Shown: piece by piece, positions 55,096-64,000 of the stretch
Layout: each line of letters opens with the position of its first letter
Position numbering within the stretch: the stretch's first letter is position 1
Assembly (NCBI RefSeq): GCF_017565645.3
Contig: NZ_CP086136.1
Span: 5,067,501 to 5,131,500, forward strand
DNA from: Bradyrhizobium barranii subsp. barranii
GTDB lineage: Bacteria > Pseudomonadota > Alphaproteobacteria > Rhizobiales > Xanthobacteraceae
DNA length: 64,000 bases
Direction of reading: 5' to 3'
Made by a program: the position numbers and the translations under genes
The notes under the pieces: generated by a model
The model's database searches: none
Told to the model about the DNA's origin: nothing
What the model saw: the letters and a program-made list of their open reading frames with translations, nothing else

Positions 55096-58000
55096 TCACG
55101 AACACCCCGTCGTGGACCCGCAAGTATCGCACTTCATGCAGGTGCCATTCCGGACCAGCGTGAAGTTGCCGCACTCGCTGCACATCTCGCCCTCGTAGCC
55201 CTTGGCCTTGGCTTCCGCGCGGCGTTCAGCCTTGCTGGGGACGAGCGTCTGTGCGGTGCTGCCGGCCTTGCTCCACTGGAGGGCCTCGAGCTTCTCCGTC
55301 GGAGAAAGGTCGTGGCTGGCTTCCTGCTTCAGGGCGACGGCGCCTTCGATGGCATCGCCGGCGCGGGCCGACGCGCCGTGCGAGGCGAGGGCGGTGACCT
55401 TGCTGCCGCCGGTCGGCGCGCTGTCGTTGCCCTGGGCGACCGCGGCGGAGCCGCCGCGCATCACGACGAGGTTGTCGGTGCGGGAGCGGGTGAGGCCGCG
55501 CGAGACCAGCTTGGTCGCGTGCTGGGTCTCGTCCGGCTCCTTGCCTTCCTCGACGCCCTTGCCGAGCGCGTCGAAGTTCGACTCGGTCGGATCAACATGG
55601 GCGAGATCGAAGCGCGACATGTAGCTCACCGCGAGCTCGCGGAAGACATAGTCGAGGATCGAGGTCGCGTACTTGATGCTGTCGTTGCCCTGCACGGGGC
55701 CCGCCGGCTCGAAGCGGGTGAAGGTGAAGGCGTCGACATATTCGTCGAGCGGCACGCCGTACTGGAGGCCGAGCGACACCGCGATGGCGAAGTTGTTGAT
55801 GAAGGAGCGCAGCGCTGCGCCTTCCTTGTGCATGTCGATGAAGATCTCGCCGAGACGGCCGTCGTCATATTCGCCGGTCCGCAGGTAGACCTTGTGGCCG
55901 CCGACGACCGCCTTCTGGGTGTAGCCCTTGCGGCGATCCGGCATCTTCTCGCGCTCGCGCATCACGATGATGCGCTCGACCAGCTTCTCGACGATCTTTT
56001 CCGAGACCTGGGTGGCACGCGCCGCCATCGGCTTCTCGTAGAGGCTCTCGACCGCATCCTCCTCGTCCTCATCGTCGGCGATGAGCTGCGAGTTGAGCGG
56101 CTGGGAGAGCTTGGAGCCGTCGCGATAGAGCGCGTTGGCCTTCAGCGCGAGCTTCCACGACAGCATGTAGGCGGACTTGCAGTCCTCCACCGTGGCGTCG
56201 TTCGGCATGTTGATGGTCTTGGAGATCGCACCCGAGATGAAGGGCTGCGCCGCCGCCATCATGCGGATGTGGCTCTCGACCGACAAATAGCGCTTGCCGA
56301 TCTTGCCGCAGGGGTTGGCGCAGTCGAACACCGAATAGTGCTCGGCCTTCAGGTGCGGGGCACCTTCCACCGTCATCGCGCCGCAGATGTGGACGTTGGC
56401 CGCCTCGATCTCGCGCTTGGTGAAGCCCACGGCCTGGAGCAGGTCGAAGCCGGGGGCTGCGATCGCCTCGGCACCGATGCCGAGCTGGTCGCGGATGAAG
56501 TCTTCGCCAAAGGTCCACTTGTTGAAGGCGAACTTGATGTCGAAGGCGGTCGGCAGGGCCTTTTCGACCTTGGCGATGGCTTCATCGGTAAAGCCCTTGG
56601 CCTTCAGCGTCGAGGCGTTGATGGCCGGCGCGTTGGAGAGCGAGCCGTGGCCGACGGCGTAGGCTTCGATCTCCGCGATCTCGCTCTCGCGATAACCGAG
56701 CGCGCGCAGCGCCGCGGGGACCGCGCGGTTGATGATCTTGAAGTAGCCGCCGCCGGCGAGCTTCTTGAACTTCACCAGGGCGAAGTCGGGCTCGATGCCG
56801 GTGGTGTCGCAATCCATGACGAGGCCGATCGTGCCGGTGGGCGCGATCACAGTGGTCTGGGCGTTGCGATAGCCGTGCTTCTCGCCGAGCTCGAGCGCCG
56901 CGTCCCAGGCGGCCTGCGCGTGGCTGACGAGGTCAGCCTGCGGGCAGGACACGAGGTCCATCGGCACCGGGTTCACGCTGAGCGCCTCGTAGCCGTTGGA
57001 CTGGCCGTGGGCGGCGCGGCGGTGGTTGCGGATCACGCGCAGCATGTGCGCGGCGTTCTTCTTGTAGCCCGGGAAGGTGCCCAGTTCAGCAGCCATTTCC
57101 GCGGAGGTCTTGTAGGTGATGCCGGTCATCACAGCGGTGAGGGCGCCGCAGAGCGCGCGGCCTTCCTTGCTGTCATAGGACAGGCCCATGGTCATCAAGA
57201 GGCCGCCGATGTTGGCGTAGCCGAGGCCGAGCGTGCGGAACTCGTAGGAGAGCTCGGCGATCGCGCGGGACGGGAACTGCGCCATCATCACCGAGATTTC
57301 GAGCACGATGGTCCAGAGCTGGCAGAGGTGCTCGTAGCCCTTCACGTCGAACTGCTTGGTCTCGGTGTTGTAGAACGTGAGCAGGTTCGCGGACGCGAGG
57401 TTACAGGCGGTGTCGTCCAGGAACATGTATTCCGAGCACGGATTGGACGCGCGGATGTCGCCGGACGCCTTGCAGGTGTGCCAGTCGTTCATGGTGGTGT
57501 TGAAGTGCAGGCCCGGGTCGGCCGACGCCCAGGCGGCGTAGCCGATCTTTTCCCAGAGGTCGCGCGCCTTCAGCGTCTTGGTGATCTTCTTGGTGGTGCG
57601 TCCGACGAGATTCCAGTCGCCATCGGTTTCCACGGCGCGGAGGAAGTCGTCCTTCAGCGAGACCGAGTTGTTGGAGTTCTGGCCCGAGACCGTGAGGTAG
57701 GCTTCCGAATCCCAGTCGGTGTCATAGACGTCGAACTGGATGTCCTTGTAACCCTGCTTGGCGAACTGCATCACGCGCTTGATGTAATTGTCGGGCACGA
57801 GGCTGCGGCGCGCGAGCTTGATCTCGCGGCGGAGAGCCGGGTTCTTCTCGGGGTCGAAGCAGTCGTCGCCCGAGCCTTCGCAGTTCACGCAGGCCTTCAG
57901 CACCGCCTTGAGGTGCTTCTGGTTGATCTTGGAGCCGGTGACGAGGGCTGCGACCTTCTGCTCCTCCTTCACCTTCCAGTCGATATAGGTCTTGATATCG

Positions 58001-58863
58001 GGGTGATCGACGTCGACGACGACCATCTTGGCGGCGCGGCGCGTGGTGCCGCCCGACTTGATCGCGCCGGCTGCCCGGTCGCCGATCTTGAGGAAGCTCA
58101 TCAGGCCGCTCGAGCGGCCGCCGCCCGAGAGCTTCTCGCCTTCGCCGCGCAGGCGGGAGAAGTTGGAGCCGGTGCCGGAGCCGTACTTGAACAGGCGGGC
58201 TTCGCGGACCCAGAGGTCCATGATGCCGCCCTCGTTGACGAGGTCGTCACCGACGCCCTGGATGAAGCAGGCGTGCGGCTGCGGGTGCTCGTAGGCCGAC
58301 TTGGACTTGGTCAGCTTGCCGGTGAAGGGGTCGACGTAATAGTGGCCCTGGCCGGGGCCGTCGATGCCATAGGCCCAGTGCAGGCCGGTGTTGAACCATT
58401 GCGGCGAGTTCGGCGCGACCATCTGCATGGCGAGCATGTAGCGGATCTCGTCATAGAAGGTCTGGGCGTCCTCGTCGGAGGAGAAGTAGTTGCCCTTCCA
58501 GCCCCAATAGGTCCAGCAGCCGGCCAGACGATCGAACACCTGCTTGGCCGAGAGCTCGCTGACGAAGCGCTCTTTCTCGGGGAGAGCGGCGAGCGCCTCG
58601 GTGTCGGGCACGGAGCGCCACAGGAAGGAGGGGACGGACTCCTCCTCGACCTTCTTCAGGCGCGCGGCGACGCCGGCTTTGCGAAAGTACTTCTGGGCGA
58701 GCACGTCGGAGGCGACCTGCGACCACTCGGTCGGCACCTCGACGTTCTCGAGCTTGAACACGACCGAGCCGTCGGGATTCCGGATCTCCGACGTGGTCAG
58801 CCGGAAATCGATCCCGGCGTAAGGTGACTGTCCCGAAGTGGTGTGGCGCCGCTCAATCCGCAT
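55096..58863 (-). CDS. nrdJ: Vitamin B12-dependent (class II) ribonucleotide reductase
   Basis: 1255 residues, the long alphaproteobacterial NrdJ type. Reduces ribonucleoside diphosphates to deoxyribonucleotides using adenosylcobalamin to make the thiyl radical. Active-site signature Asn474-Pro-Cys476-Ser-Glu478 (SNPCSEYMF); probable redox cysteines Cys199 (HACFIQG) and Cys487 ([12 protein letters not shown]). Insertion [18 protein letters not shown] around 330. After the barrel, a long linker leads to a C-terminal zinc-ribbon-like end ([20 protein letters not shown] then TCGSTTGCS) whose last cysteines probably relay electrons from thioredoxin. No cobalamin riboswitch was recognised upstream. 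Confidence 0.97.
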   Translation of the reverse strand: MRIERRHTTSGQSPYAGIDFRLTTSEIRNPDGSVVFKLENVEVPTEWSQVASDVLAQKYFRKAGVAARLKKVEEESVPSFLWRSVPDTEALAALPEKERFVSELSAKQVFDRLAGCWTYWGWKGNYFSSDEDAQTFYDEIRYMLAMQMVAPNSPQWFNTGLHWAYGIDGPGQGHYYVDPFTGKLTKSKSAYEHPQPHACFIQGVGDDLVNEGGIMDLWVREARLFKYGSGTGSNFSRLRGEGEKLSGGGRSSGLMSFLKIGDRAAGAIKSGGTTRRAAKMVVVDVDHPDIKTYIDWKVKEEQKVAALVTGSKINQKHLKAVLKACVNCEGSGDDCFDPEKNPALRREIKLARRSLVPDNYIKRVMQFAKQGYKDIQFDVYDTDWDSEAYLTVSGQNSNNSVSLKDDFLRAVETDGDWNLVGRTTKKITKTLKARDLWEKIGYAAWASADPGLHFNTTMNDWHTCKASGDIRASNPCSEYMFLDDTACNLASANLLTFYNTETKQFDVKGYEHLCQLWTIVLEISVMMAQFPSRAIAELSYEFRTLGLGYANIGGLLMTMGLSYDSKEGRALCGALTAVMTGITYKTSAEMAAELGTFPGYKKNAAHMLRVIRNHRRAAHGQSNGYEALSVNPVPMDLVSCPQADLVSHAQAAWDAALELGEKHGYRNAQTTVIAPTGTIGLVMDCDTTGIEPDFALVKFKKLAGGGYFKIINRAVPAALRALGYRESEIAEIEAYAVGHGSLSNAPAINASTLKAKGFTDEAIAKVEKALPTAFDIKFAFNKWTFGEDFIRDQLGIGAEAIAAPGFDLLQAVGFTKREIEAANVHICGAMTVEGAPHLKAEHYSVFDCANPCGKIGKRYLSVESHIRMMAAAQPFISGAISKTINMPNDATVEDCKSAYMLSWKLALKANALYRDGSKLSQPLNSQLIADDEDEEDAVESLYEKPMAARATQVSEKIVEKLVERIIVMREREKMPDRRKGYTQKAVVGGHKVYLRTGEYDDGRLGEIFIDMHKEGAALRSFINNFAIAVSLGLQYGVPLDEYVDAFTFTRFEPAGPVQGNDSIKYATSILDYVFRELAVSYMSRFDLAHVDPTESNFDALGKGVEEGKEPDETQHATKLVSRGLTRSRTDNLVVMRGGSAAVAQGNDSAPTGGSKVTALASHGASARAGDAIEGAVALKQEASHDLSPTEKLEALQWSKAGSTAQTLVPSKAERRAEAKAKGYEGEMCSECGNFTLVRNGTCMKCDTCGSTTGCS

Positions 58864-59608
58864 GGTCTTGCCCCGTCCTTTTATCTGCCGGACTGCCTCC
58901 GCAAGGCGCCCAGGTCGCTATTTCGGTTCGCGATTCCTCCAAGGGCCTCATCGGCCCAAAGGCTTCGCAGTTCAGCCGGTGGATCCGGCCCAGTTTCTCC
59001 CGGCGCGATGGTTCTCATCCGCCGGCATGTCCACACCCATCCGCCCCCAAGGGGATGTGCGCGACATGCGTTCAACGCCCCACACGCCACTTCAACCAAT
59101 GCCATCCGAGCCCGTTGCCGGCCCGTTCTGACGCCCGAAGGTCTGCATTTCGAGGGCAGACAAGCCCTCATCCGCGGCCTTTGGCTGGCTTGGCGGAGTG
59201 ACGATTTGCGAGACCCTTTGGGGGAGTGCCGGCGGGACGCAAACTCACTCGCGCCGAACGGACCGAAAGCTAGGACTCTCCGTTGCGCCCGTCAAGAACT
59301 AGTGCGAGTTCCTGAATCAAATGCTAAATATGGTGGATTGCGGGGGATAACAGGGGGCAAGCCCGCGCCTGTTGTTGAGCCAAGTATCGGTGAGTCCTCA
59401 GGGATTCCCAACCAAAAAAATTCGCATCCCGTGACGATACGGACCCTTCACCCCGCTGTTCACAGGGCAGGTATATTTTTCGGGACCGGGGTTGCCTCAG
59501 CGGGACTCACGTAGGGCTACGGAAGGTGAGGGCAGGCATGCCCGCCGGGGTGGTGGTGGCGCGTGCGAATCCGCGCGAAGCTGACCGCGATTTCGCCGGG
59601 TACCCCAC
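58864..59608. other. 745-base gap containing the nrdJ promoter region
   Basis: Between the divergent nrdJ and EamA genes. Open frames here (for example 58843-59514) have poor codon patterns and no ribosome-binding site. An AT-richer stretch at about 59300-59340 and an A7 run at 59415 are visible. I see no cobalamin riboswitch boxes, no clear NrdR box and no strong hairpin, but a long 5' leader of nrdJ is possible. Confidence 0.5.
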
Positions 59609-60505
59609 ATGCTTGATTCGACTCGCCGGGATGCGCGACCGCGCATCGCCCCGGCCGGCCTGATGTTCCTCGCCATCACCTCGATCGGCTGGGGCTTCAA
59701 CTGGCCGGTGACGAAGTTCCTGCTGTCCGAGCTGCCGCCGCTGACGCTGCGCGGGGTGACCGGCGTGCTGGGCGCGGTGCTGCTCGCCGCCCTCGCGCTG
59801 ATCCGCCGGCAGAGCCTCAAGGTGGGGCCGGGGGTCTGGCCGCGCTTACTGACCGCCGCCGTCCTCAACGTCACCGGCTGGATGGTGCTGATGGGCCTGG
59901 CGCTGCTCTGGCTGCCGGCCAGCGAGGCGGCGCTGATCGCCTACACCATGCCGGTCTGGGCCTCGCTGATCGCCTGGCCGGTGCTGGGCGAGCGGCCGAC
60001 CGTGCTGCGCACGCTGGGGCTGGTGATGGCCTTCGTCGGCCTTGCCTCGATCATGGGCGGCAACGGCTTTGCCGCGAGCGTGGAGAAGCTGCCTGGCATC
60101 ATCATGGCTCTGGCCGGCGCGCTCGGCTTCGCCGTCGGCACGGTGTTCTCGAAGAAGTACCCGATCCATCTGCCGCTGATCACGGCCGCGGCCTGGCAGA
60201 TCGGGATCGGCTGCCTGCCGATCTCGATCATCGGCCTCTTGGTCGAGACCACGCATCTTTCGCTGGTGACGCCGGTCGGCTGGTGGCTGCTGGTCTATTC
60301 CACCGTGGTGCAGTTCTGCATCGCCTATGTCAGCTGGTTCGCGGCACTGGCGCGGCTGCCGGCCTCGGTCGCCGCGATCGGCACCATGGCGGTGCCTGTC
60401 ATTGGCGTGGTCGCCTCCGCGCTGGCGCTGGGCGAGCCGCTGGGGCCGGGCCAGATCGCCGCGCTGATCTTTACGCTCGCCGCCGTGGTGCTGGCGACGC
60501 GGTAG
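59609..60505 (+). CDS. EamA-family (DMT) transporter
   Basis: 298 residues, about ten membrane helices in two EamA repeats (MFLAITSIGWGFNWPVTKFL, GWMVLMGLALLWLPASEAAL IAY; second repeat IIMALAGALGFAVGTVFSKK). The EamA end motif is MPVWASLIAWPVLGERPTVL in repeat 1 and ALALGEPLGPGQIAALIFTL in repeat 2. An inner-membrane metabolite exporter of unknown substrate. Convergent with the autotransporter gene, 15 bases apart. Confidence 0.9.
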   Translation: MLDSTRRDARPRIAPAGLMFLAITSIGWGFNWPVTKFLLSELPPLTLRGVTGVLGAVLLAALALIRRQSLKVGPGVWPRLLTAAVLNVTGWMVLMGLALLWLPASEAALIAYTMPVWASLIAWPVLGERPTVLRTLGLVMAFVGLASIMGGNGFAASVEKLPGIIMALAGALGFAVGTVFSKKYPIHLPLITAAAWQIGIGCLPISIIGLLVETTHLSLVTPVGWWLLVYSTVVQFCIAYVSWFAALARLPASVAAIGTMAVPVIGVVASALALGEPLGPGQIAALIFTLAAVVLATR

Positions 60506-60520
60506 ATCGAGAACCAGGCA

Positions 60521-63500
60521 TCACCATGCGTAGCGGATCGCGCCCTTGCCGGCATAGCTTTGCGTGACATTCGAGAACTCGCCCTCGAACGTCGCGGCGG
60601 CAGACCAGCCGTTGGTCCATTGCCATTCGGCCGAGGCTGTGGTCAGCGCGGAGTTGGGCGCCTGCGCCGCACCGTTGACGACGAAGCTTGCGCCCGGCAG
60701 CGACTGGAAGGTCGGGGCAATCGAACGATCCGGATTAAAATCATGCGCCCATGCAAGGCGGCCGCGCAGCGTGACGATGCCGTTCTGCATGGCGAATGAT
60801 TTGTCGGTGCGAATGCCGAGCTCGCTGCGCGTGTCGGTCACGCTCTTGGCGGCATAGGTCTGTGCAAACAACAACGAACCGGCGACGACAGTTTCGGCAT
60901 AGGCCGGCAGGTCGAATGTGGTGAATTGCCCTGCGGCGTAAGGGGTGATGCCGAGACCGCCCAGCGTCGGCATGACGAAGCGGTAGCCACTCTCCACGCG
61001 ACCCGAATACGCGTTCGCATTGAACTCGGCGCGCAGGTGGTCGATGCCGGCGACCGTGACGATGCGGTTGGTCGTGATGTCTTGCCAGCCATAAGCCAGC
61101 GCAGCAATGATGTAGGCCGCACCGATGTTATGGCGAACGAAGGCGCCGGCCTGGAACAGGTCGGAGCTGCCATAGCCGAGGCCGTTGACGTTGAAGCCGG
61201 TGCGGCCGCCCGCCAGCGCAAATCCCGCGAGCGTGTCCGGCGAGACCCGATAGTCCGCACCGACCGCGATGCCGTAGATGCTGCTCGCGCTGTTGTTCGA
61301 GCCGATGATGGCGTTACCGGCCGTGGTCTGCGACCCGCCGAAGCCGGCGGCCCACACGCTCCAGCGTTGTTCGAAGGTCGGGGTTGGCAGCGCCTTGGTG
61401 GACATCGCCGCATACGCGTCGCGCTCGCCATCAGTTCGACCGCGTGACGCGTGGGCCGAACTCTCCTCCGCAAACGCACTCGGCGCGCCACTAGCCCTGA
61501 CGGGATCGCTGCGACCGGAGACGAATGGATCCGTCATCAGGCCCATGAACTGGTTCATCGCGTTGAACGTCGTCTGCTGAGAGCCGGTGGCGCCCTCGCC
61601 GGAGACCTGGGTCAAGCCGGCGGGATCGAGCCCGAAGAAGCCCATCGGAAGGCCGCCGTTATTGTTGAAGGCGTAGGTCAGCGCGTTGGCGACGTTCCGC
61701 TGGTTGACGTTGAGGCCGGTGTAATTGGTGAAGGCGGCCGTCAGGTTCAGATAGGCGTTGTTGGCGTCATAGCTCAGCGTATCGCTCGCGCCCGTCGGCA
61801 GTCCGACATTGGTGATGCCCGCGAACGTCGTGCCGCCCCGTCCGCCGGCCGCGGTCAGGATCGTGTATGTCTTCGAGACATAGCTGCCGGGCAGGAAATT
61901 CGCGACCACGGTCGCGCCTGTCAACGTCGCCGCGCCCGTGACATTGGCGAAGCTCGACGTCGATGGATTGACCGCAACGACGTAGAGCGCGCCCGATTGG
62001 AAGGCCAGATTGCCGACCACCATCGTCGACGTCCCGGGCGTGTTGACGGCTCCAGGCATGAACGTGCCACCGGCATTGATCGTCGCTGCGCCGACAGTGC
62101 CAGTGCCGCCAAGCGTGCCGCCGGCGTTCACGGTCATGGTCGAATTGGCCAGCGAGCCGTTCACCAGCAGCGTGCCGGCGGCGATCGACCACGGCAATGC
62201 AGCGCTATTGGTGCCGCTCAGCGTCCAGGTCGAAGCGCCCGTCTTCTCGAAGCTCGCGAAGCCCCGATATTGCGCAGCGGCGCCGATCAGCGAAACGTCG
62301 AAAGAAGCAGTGGGGTTGGTGTTGCCGCCGAACTGCAAGGCGCCGTTGCCCGTCTGATCGACGACGTTGCCGCTGAAGCTGTAGCCGGCCTGAAGCTGCA
62401 GCGTGTTCGCGCCGCCGGTGAAGGTGATGGCGTTGGCACGCGCGACGCCGTCGCCGGCGAGACCGCCTGAAATCGATCCGCTGTTGATGATGCTGAGATT
62501 GGTGCCGATGACGCCGGCGCCGCCTGCACCGACCGCGCCGGAGACCCCGGCGGTGACGGTGCTGCTGCCGGAGCTACCGCTCGCGCCGGCGCTGCCGCTC
62601 ACGCCGGAGAAGCCGTTCGTCCCCGTGGTGCCGTTCGTGCCGCCGCTGGCGGCCAAGGCCCCGGCACCGCCGACGCCGCCGGAGCCGCCGACACCACCGC
62701 TGCCGGCGCTGCCCGCGGTGCCGCCGAGGCCACCCATGCCCGCGGCCCCGGCGATGCCGCCATTGCCGCCGGTGATCGTGCCGCGATTGATCAGCGTGCC
62801 GCCGTTGGAGAAGGCGGCGCCAACGCCGCCGGTGCCACCATAGCCGCCATCGCCGCCGCGGCTCGAGGCGCTGCCACCGTTGCCGGCATTGCCGCCGGCA
62901 CCGCCAAATCCGCCGGTCCCGCCGTTGCCGCCATTGCCGCCATCGGTCGAGCCGACCACGTTGACGCCAGCGGTGCCGTTGCCGCCAGCGCCGCCAACGC
63001 CGCCGACACCGCCGTTGCCCGCATTGCCACCGGCGCCGCCGTTGCCGCCACTGCCTGCGGTGCCGCCGCGGCCGCCATCGCCGCCGGTGATGATGCCTTG
63101 ATTGGTCAGCGTGCCACCGTTTGAAATGGTCGCGCCGGCGCCACCGGCGCCGCCATGACCACCTACGCCGGCATTGCCGGCGCTTCCTCCGCTCCCGCCG
63201 TTGCCACCCATTCCGCCGGCGGCGCCGCTGCCGCCGCTGCCGCCAGCGACGGCCGGGAGAAGAGCACTCGCGCCAGCACCGCCGGTGCCCGCTGCGCCGG
63301 CGTCACTGCCGTTGCCCCCGGCGGCGCCGTTGCCGGCATTGCCGCCGGAGCCGCCAATCCCGCCGGTGCCACCAGCGATGCTGCCCGAAACTGTAACGGT
63401 CCCGCCGTTCGTGAGCTGGACACCATCGCCGCCGCTGGATCCGCTACCGCCAATACCGCCAATACCGCCATTTCCGCCGGCGCCACCATTCCCGCCGTTG

Positions 63501-64000
63501 CCGCCAGCGCCACCAACCAGACCGTTGTTGCCATTGAGAAAGCCGGAGCCGGAGGACCCGTTGGCGCCATTGTCGCCTGTGCCGCCGGCGCCGCCAGTCC
63601 CGCTTGCGCCGCCATTGGCGCCGTTGCCGCCAGCGCCGCCATTGCCACCGGCGCCTCCCATGATCGTTTGGGAAATTGAGAGCGTGCCACCGCTCGTCAC
63701 CTGCAGACCAACGCCACCGTCGGCACCATTGGCGCCATCGCCTGCGTGGGCGCTGGCGCTGCCGCCGGTGCCACCATTGCCACCGCGCCCGCCGGCTACG
63801 CCGAGCCCGATGCTGGATCCCGCGTTGCCGCCGTTGCCGGCCATGCCGCCGGCGCTGCCTGCACCGCCAGCGCCACCGCTGCCGCCGGTACCTGCCGTGA
63901 CGCTTTGCAAAATCGTCACGGTGCCGCCACCCGTGACCTGGATGCCGTCGCCACCGCTGCCGCCGATCGCACCATTGCCGCCGGCACCAACCCCGCTATT
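60521..64000 (-). CDS. Large glycine-rich autotransporter (N-terminus beyond the right edge)
   Basis: About 1160 residues are visible; the frame is open to the right edge, so the signal peptide and passenger start are outside. From the right, about 480 residues are nearly pure GGxGGxGG-type repeats (GGNGGTGGSASAHAGDGANG, GGAGGNGGNGGAGGNGGIGG) punctuated by GTxTVSGSI/GTLxNxGxIxGG rungs typical of beta-helix passengers. An autotransporter-associated repeat region follows (SLANSTMTVNAGGTLGGTGT). The last about 280 residues form the outer-membrane beta-barrel (from WSVWAAGFGGSQTTAGNAII), ending in RYAW, with the terminal aromatic used by BAM. Probably a surface adhesin or biofilm protein. Confidence 0.93.
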   Translation of the reverse strand, partial: NSGVGAGGNGAIGGSGGDGIQVTGGGTVTILQSVTAGTGGSGGAGGAGSAGGMAGNGGNAGSSIGLGVAGGRGGNGGTGGSASAHAGDGANGADGGVGLQVTSGGTLSISQTIMGGAGGNGGAGGNGANGGASGTGGAGGTGDNGANGSSGSGFLNGNNGLVGGAGGNGGNGGAGGNGGIGGIGGSGSSGGDGVQLTNGGTVTVSGSIAGGTGGIGGSGGNAGNGAAGGNGSDAGAAGTGGAGASALLPAVAGGSGGSGAAGGMGGNGGSGGSAGNAGVGGHGGAGGAGATISNGGTLTNQGIITGGDGGRGGTAGSGGNGGAGGNAGNGGVGGVGGAGGNGTAGVNVVGSTDGGNGGNGGTGGFGGAGGNAGNGGSASSRGGDGGYGGTGGVGAAFSNGGTLINRGTITGGNGGIAGAAGMGGLGGTAGSAGSGGVGGSGGVGGAGALAASGGTNGTTGTNGFSGVSGSAGASGSSGSSTVTAGVSGAVGAGGAGVIGTNLSIINSGSISGGLAGDGVARANAITFTGGANTLQLQAGYSFSGNVVDQTGNGALQFGGNTNPTASFDVSLIGAAAQYRGFASFEKTGASTWTLSGTNSAALPWSIAAGTLLVNGSLANSTMTVNAGGTLGGTGTVGAATINAGGTFMPGAVNTPGTSTMVVGNLAFQSGALYVVAVNPSTSSFANVTGAATLTGATVVANFLPGSYVSKTYTILTAAGGRGGTTFAGITNVGLPTGASDTLSYDANNAYLNLTAAFTNYTGLNVNQRNVANALTYAFNNNGGLPMGFFGLDPAGLTQVSGEGATGSQQTTFNAMNQFMGLMTDPFVSGRSDPVRASGAPSAFAEESSAHASRGRTDGERDAYAAMSTKALPTPTFEQRWSVWAAGFGGSQTTAGNAIIGSNNSASSIYGIAVGADYRVSPDTLAGFALAGGRTGFNVNGLGYGSSDLFQAGAFVRHNIGAAYIIAALAYGWQDITTNRIVTVAGIDHLRAEFNANAYSGRVESGYRFVMPTLGGLGITPYAAGQFTTFDLPAYAETVVAGSLLFAQTYAAKSVTDTRSELGIRTDKSFAMQNGIVTLRGRLAWAHDFNPDRSIAPTFQSLPGASFVVNGAAQAPNSALTTASAEWQWTNGWSAAATFEGEFSNVTQSYAGKGAIRYAW

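Noticed and set aside
55000..58827. A 1275-codon open frame on the plus strand antisense to nrdJ
   Set aside because: It is a GC-rich mirror of nrdJ codon positions, is Leu/Val/Gly/Arg-biased with no domain, and the opposite strand encodes an unmistakable full-length ribonucleotide reductase.
58843..59514. 223-codon plus-strand frame upstream of the EamA gene
   Set aside because: No ribosome-binding site, erratic composition and no family; it overlaps the nrdJ start region.
58864..59608. Cobalamin riboswitch or NrdR box in front of nrdJ
   Set aside because: I could not find the conserved B12-box sequence or a palindromic NrdR box on the minus strand. A covariance-model search would be decisive.
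62500..64000. Regular GCC-rich repeats as a CRISPR or minisatellite
   Set aside because: They are in-frame glycine codons of the autotransporter passenger; the third-position pattern and rungs fit protein coding.
62700..64000. PE_PGRS protein
   Set aside because: The glycine repeats look alike, but the protein ends in an autotransporter beta-barrel with a terminal aromatic residue, so it belongs to the type V secretion family.

Overview
The window looks like chromosomal DNA of a Bradyrhizobium-type alphaproteobacterium (Nitrobacteraceae). It is GC-rich and has small lineage families typical of that group (DUF2778/Tlde1, DUF3551, DUF6894, DUF982, GCG_CRPN-like, Flp pilin, phasin). It also has a B12-dependent ribonucleotide reductase, minCDE, CtrA-type TTAA-N7-TTAAC boxes, and many copies of palindromic extragenic repeats. 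This assignment is inference from gene content; no marker gene such as rRNA is present.

Layout. 1-5.2 kb is the right end of an integrated element: a tyrosine integrase (3809-5215, minus) with a run of small minus-strand regulatory and unknown genes that continues off the left edge. 5.4-8.1 kb holds an envelope L,D-transpeptidase-like protein (Tlde1 fold), a DUF982 protein and an orphan TRAP substrate-binding protein. 8.2-14.6 kb is a coherent cluster of unknown substrate: ABC ATPase, dihydrodipicolinate-synthase-like aldolase, GNAT, epimerase-like Rossmann protein, ABC permease, TetR regulator, and a divergent NMT1/THI5-like binding protein. A 7+2+7 bp palindrome and a degenerate copy flank the regulator. 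14.7-18.5 kb holds panB, then an IS1380-type element whose left terminal repeat is split by an IS481-type element, all inside a palindromic repeat. 18.7-20.6 kb is minCDE under a perfect CtrA-type box.

20.7-39.4 kb is a mixed chromosomal region. It holds small secreted proteins, a lipoprotein L,D-transpeptidase, a MarR/3-hydroxybenzoate 4-monooxygenase pair with a clear operator, TetR/SMR efflux, an O-methyltransferase/TetR pair, a PaiB-like flavoprotein, pdxY, an M15-like peptidase, Flp pilin, a three-site operator array in front of a small secreted protein, an Ada-type regulator, an EamA transporter and a VOC protein. 39.4-41.2 kb is phnA interrupted by a complete IS256-type element with a 9-bp target duplication.

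41.4-55 kb is an accessory stretch rich in small secreted or envelope proteins. Two gene families occur twice (43435/50096 and 43981/52905), each with frame damage in one copy. The stretch also holds a frameshifted PilZ-HTH gene, an IS21 element inserted in a palindromic repeat, a 6 x 15 bp array of palindromes, a phasin and an orphan ParB-like protein. 55-64 kb holds nrdJ, a second EamA transporter and the C-terminal part of a large glycine-rich autotransporter that runs off the right edge.

No tRNA, rRNA or CRISPR array was recognised. The best candidates for undescribed biology are the 8.2-14.6 kb ABC/aldolase cluster with its operator pair, the 15-bp operator array at 35997-36053, the CtrA-box-linked candidate small RNA at 22979-23100, and the broken PilZ-HTH fusion.
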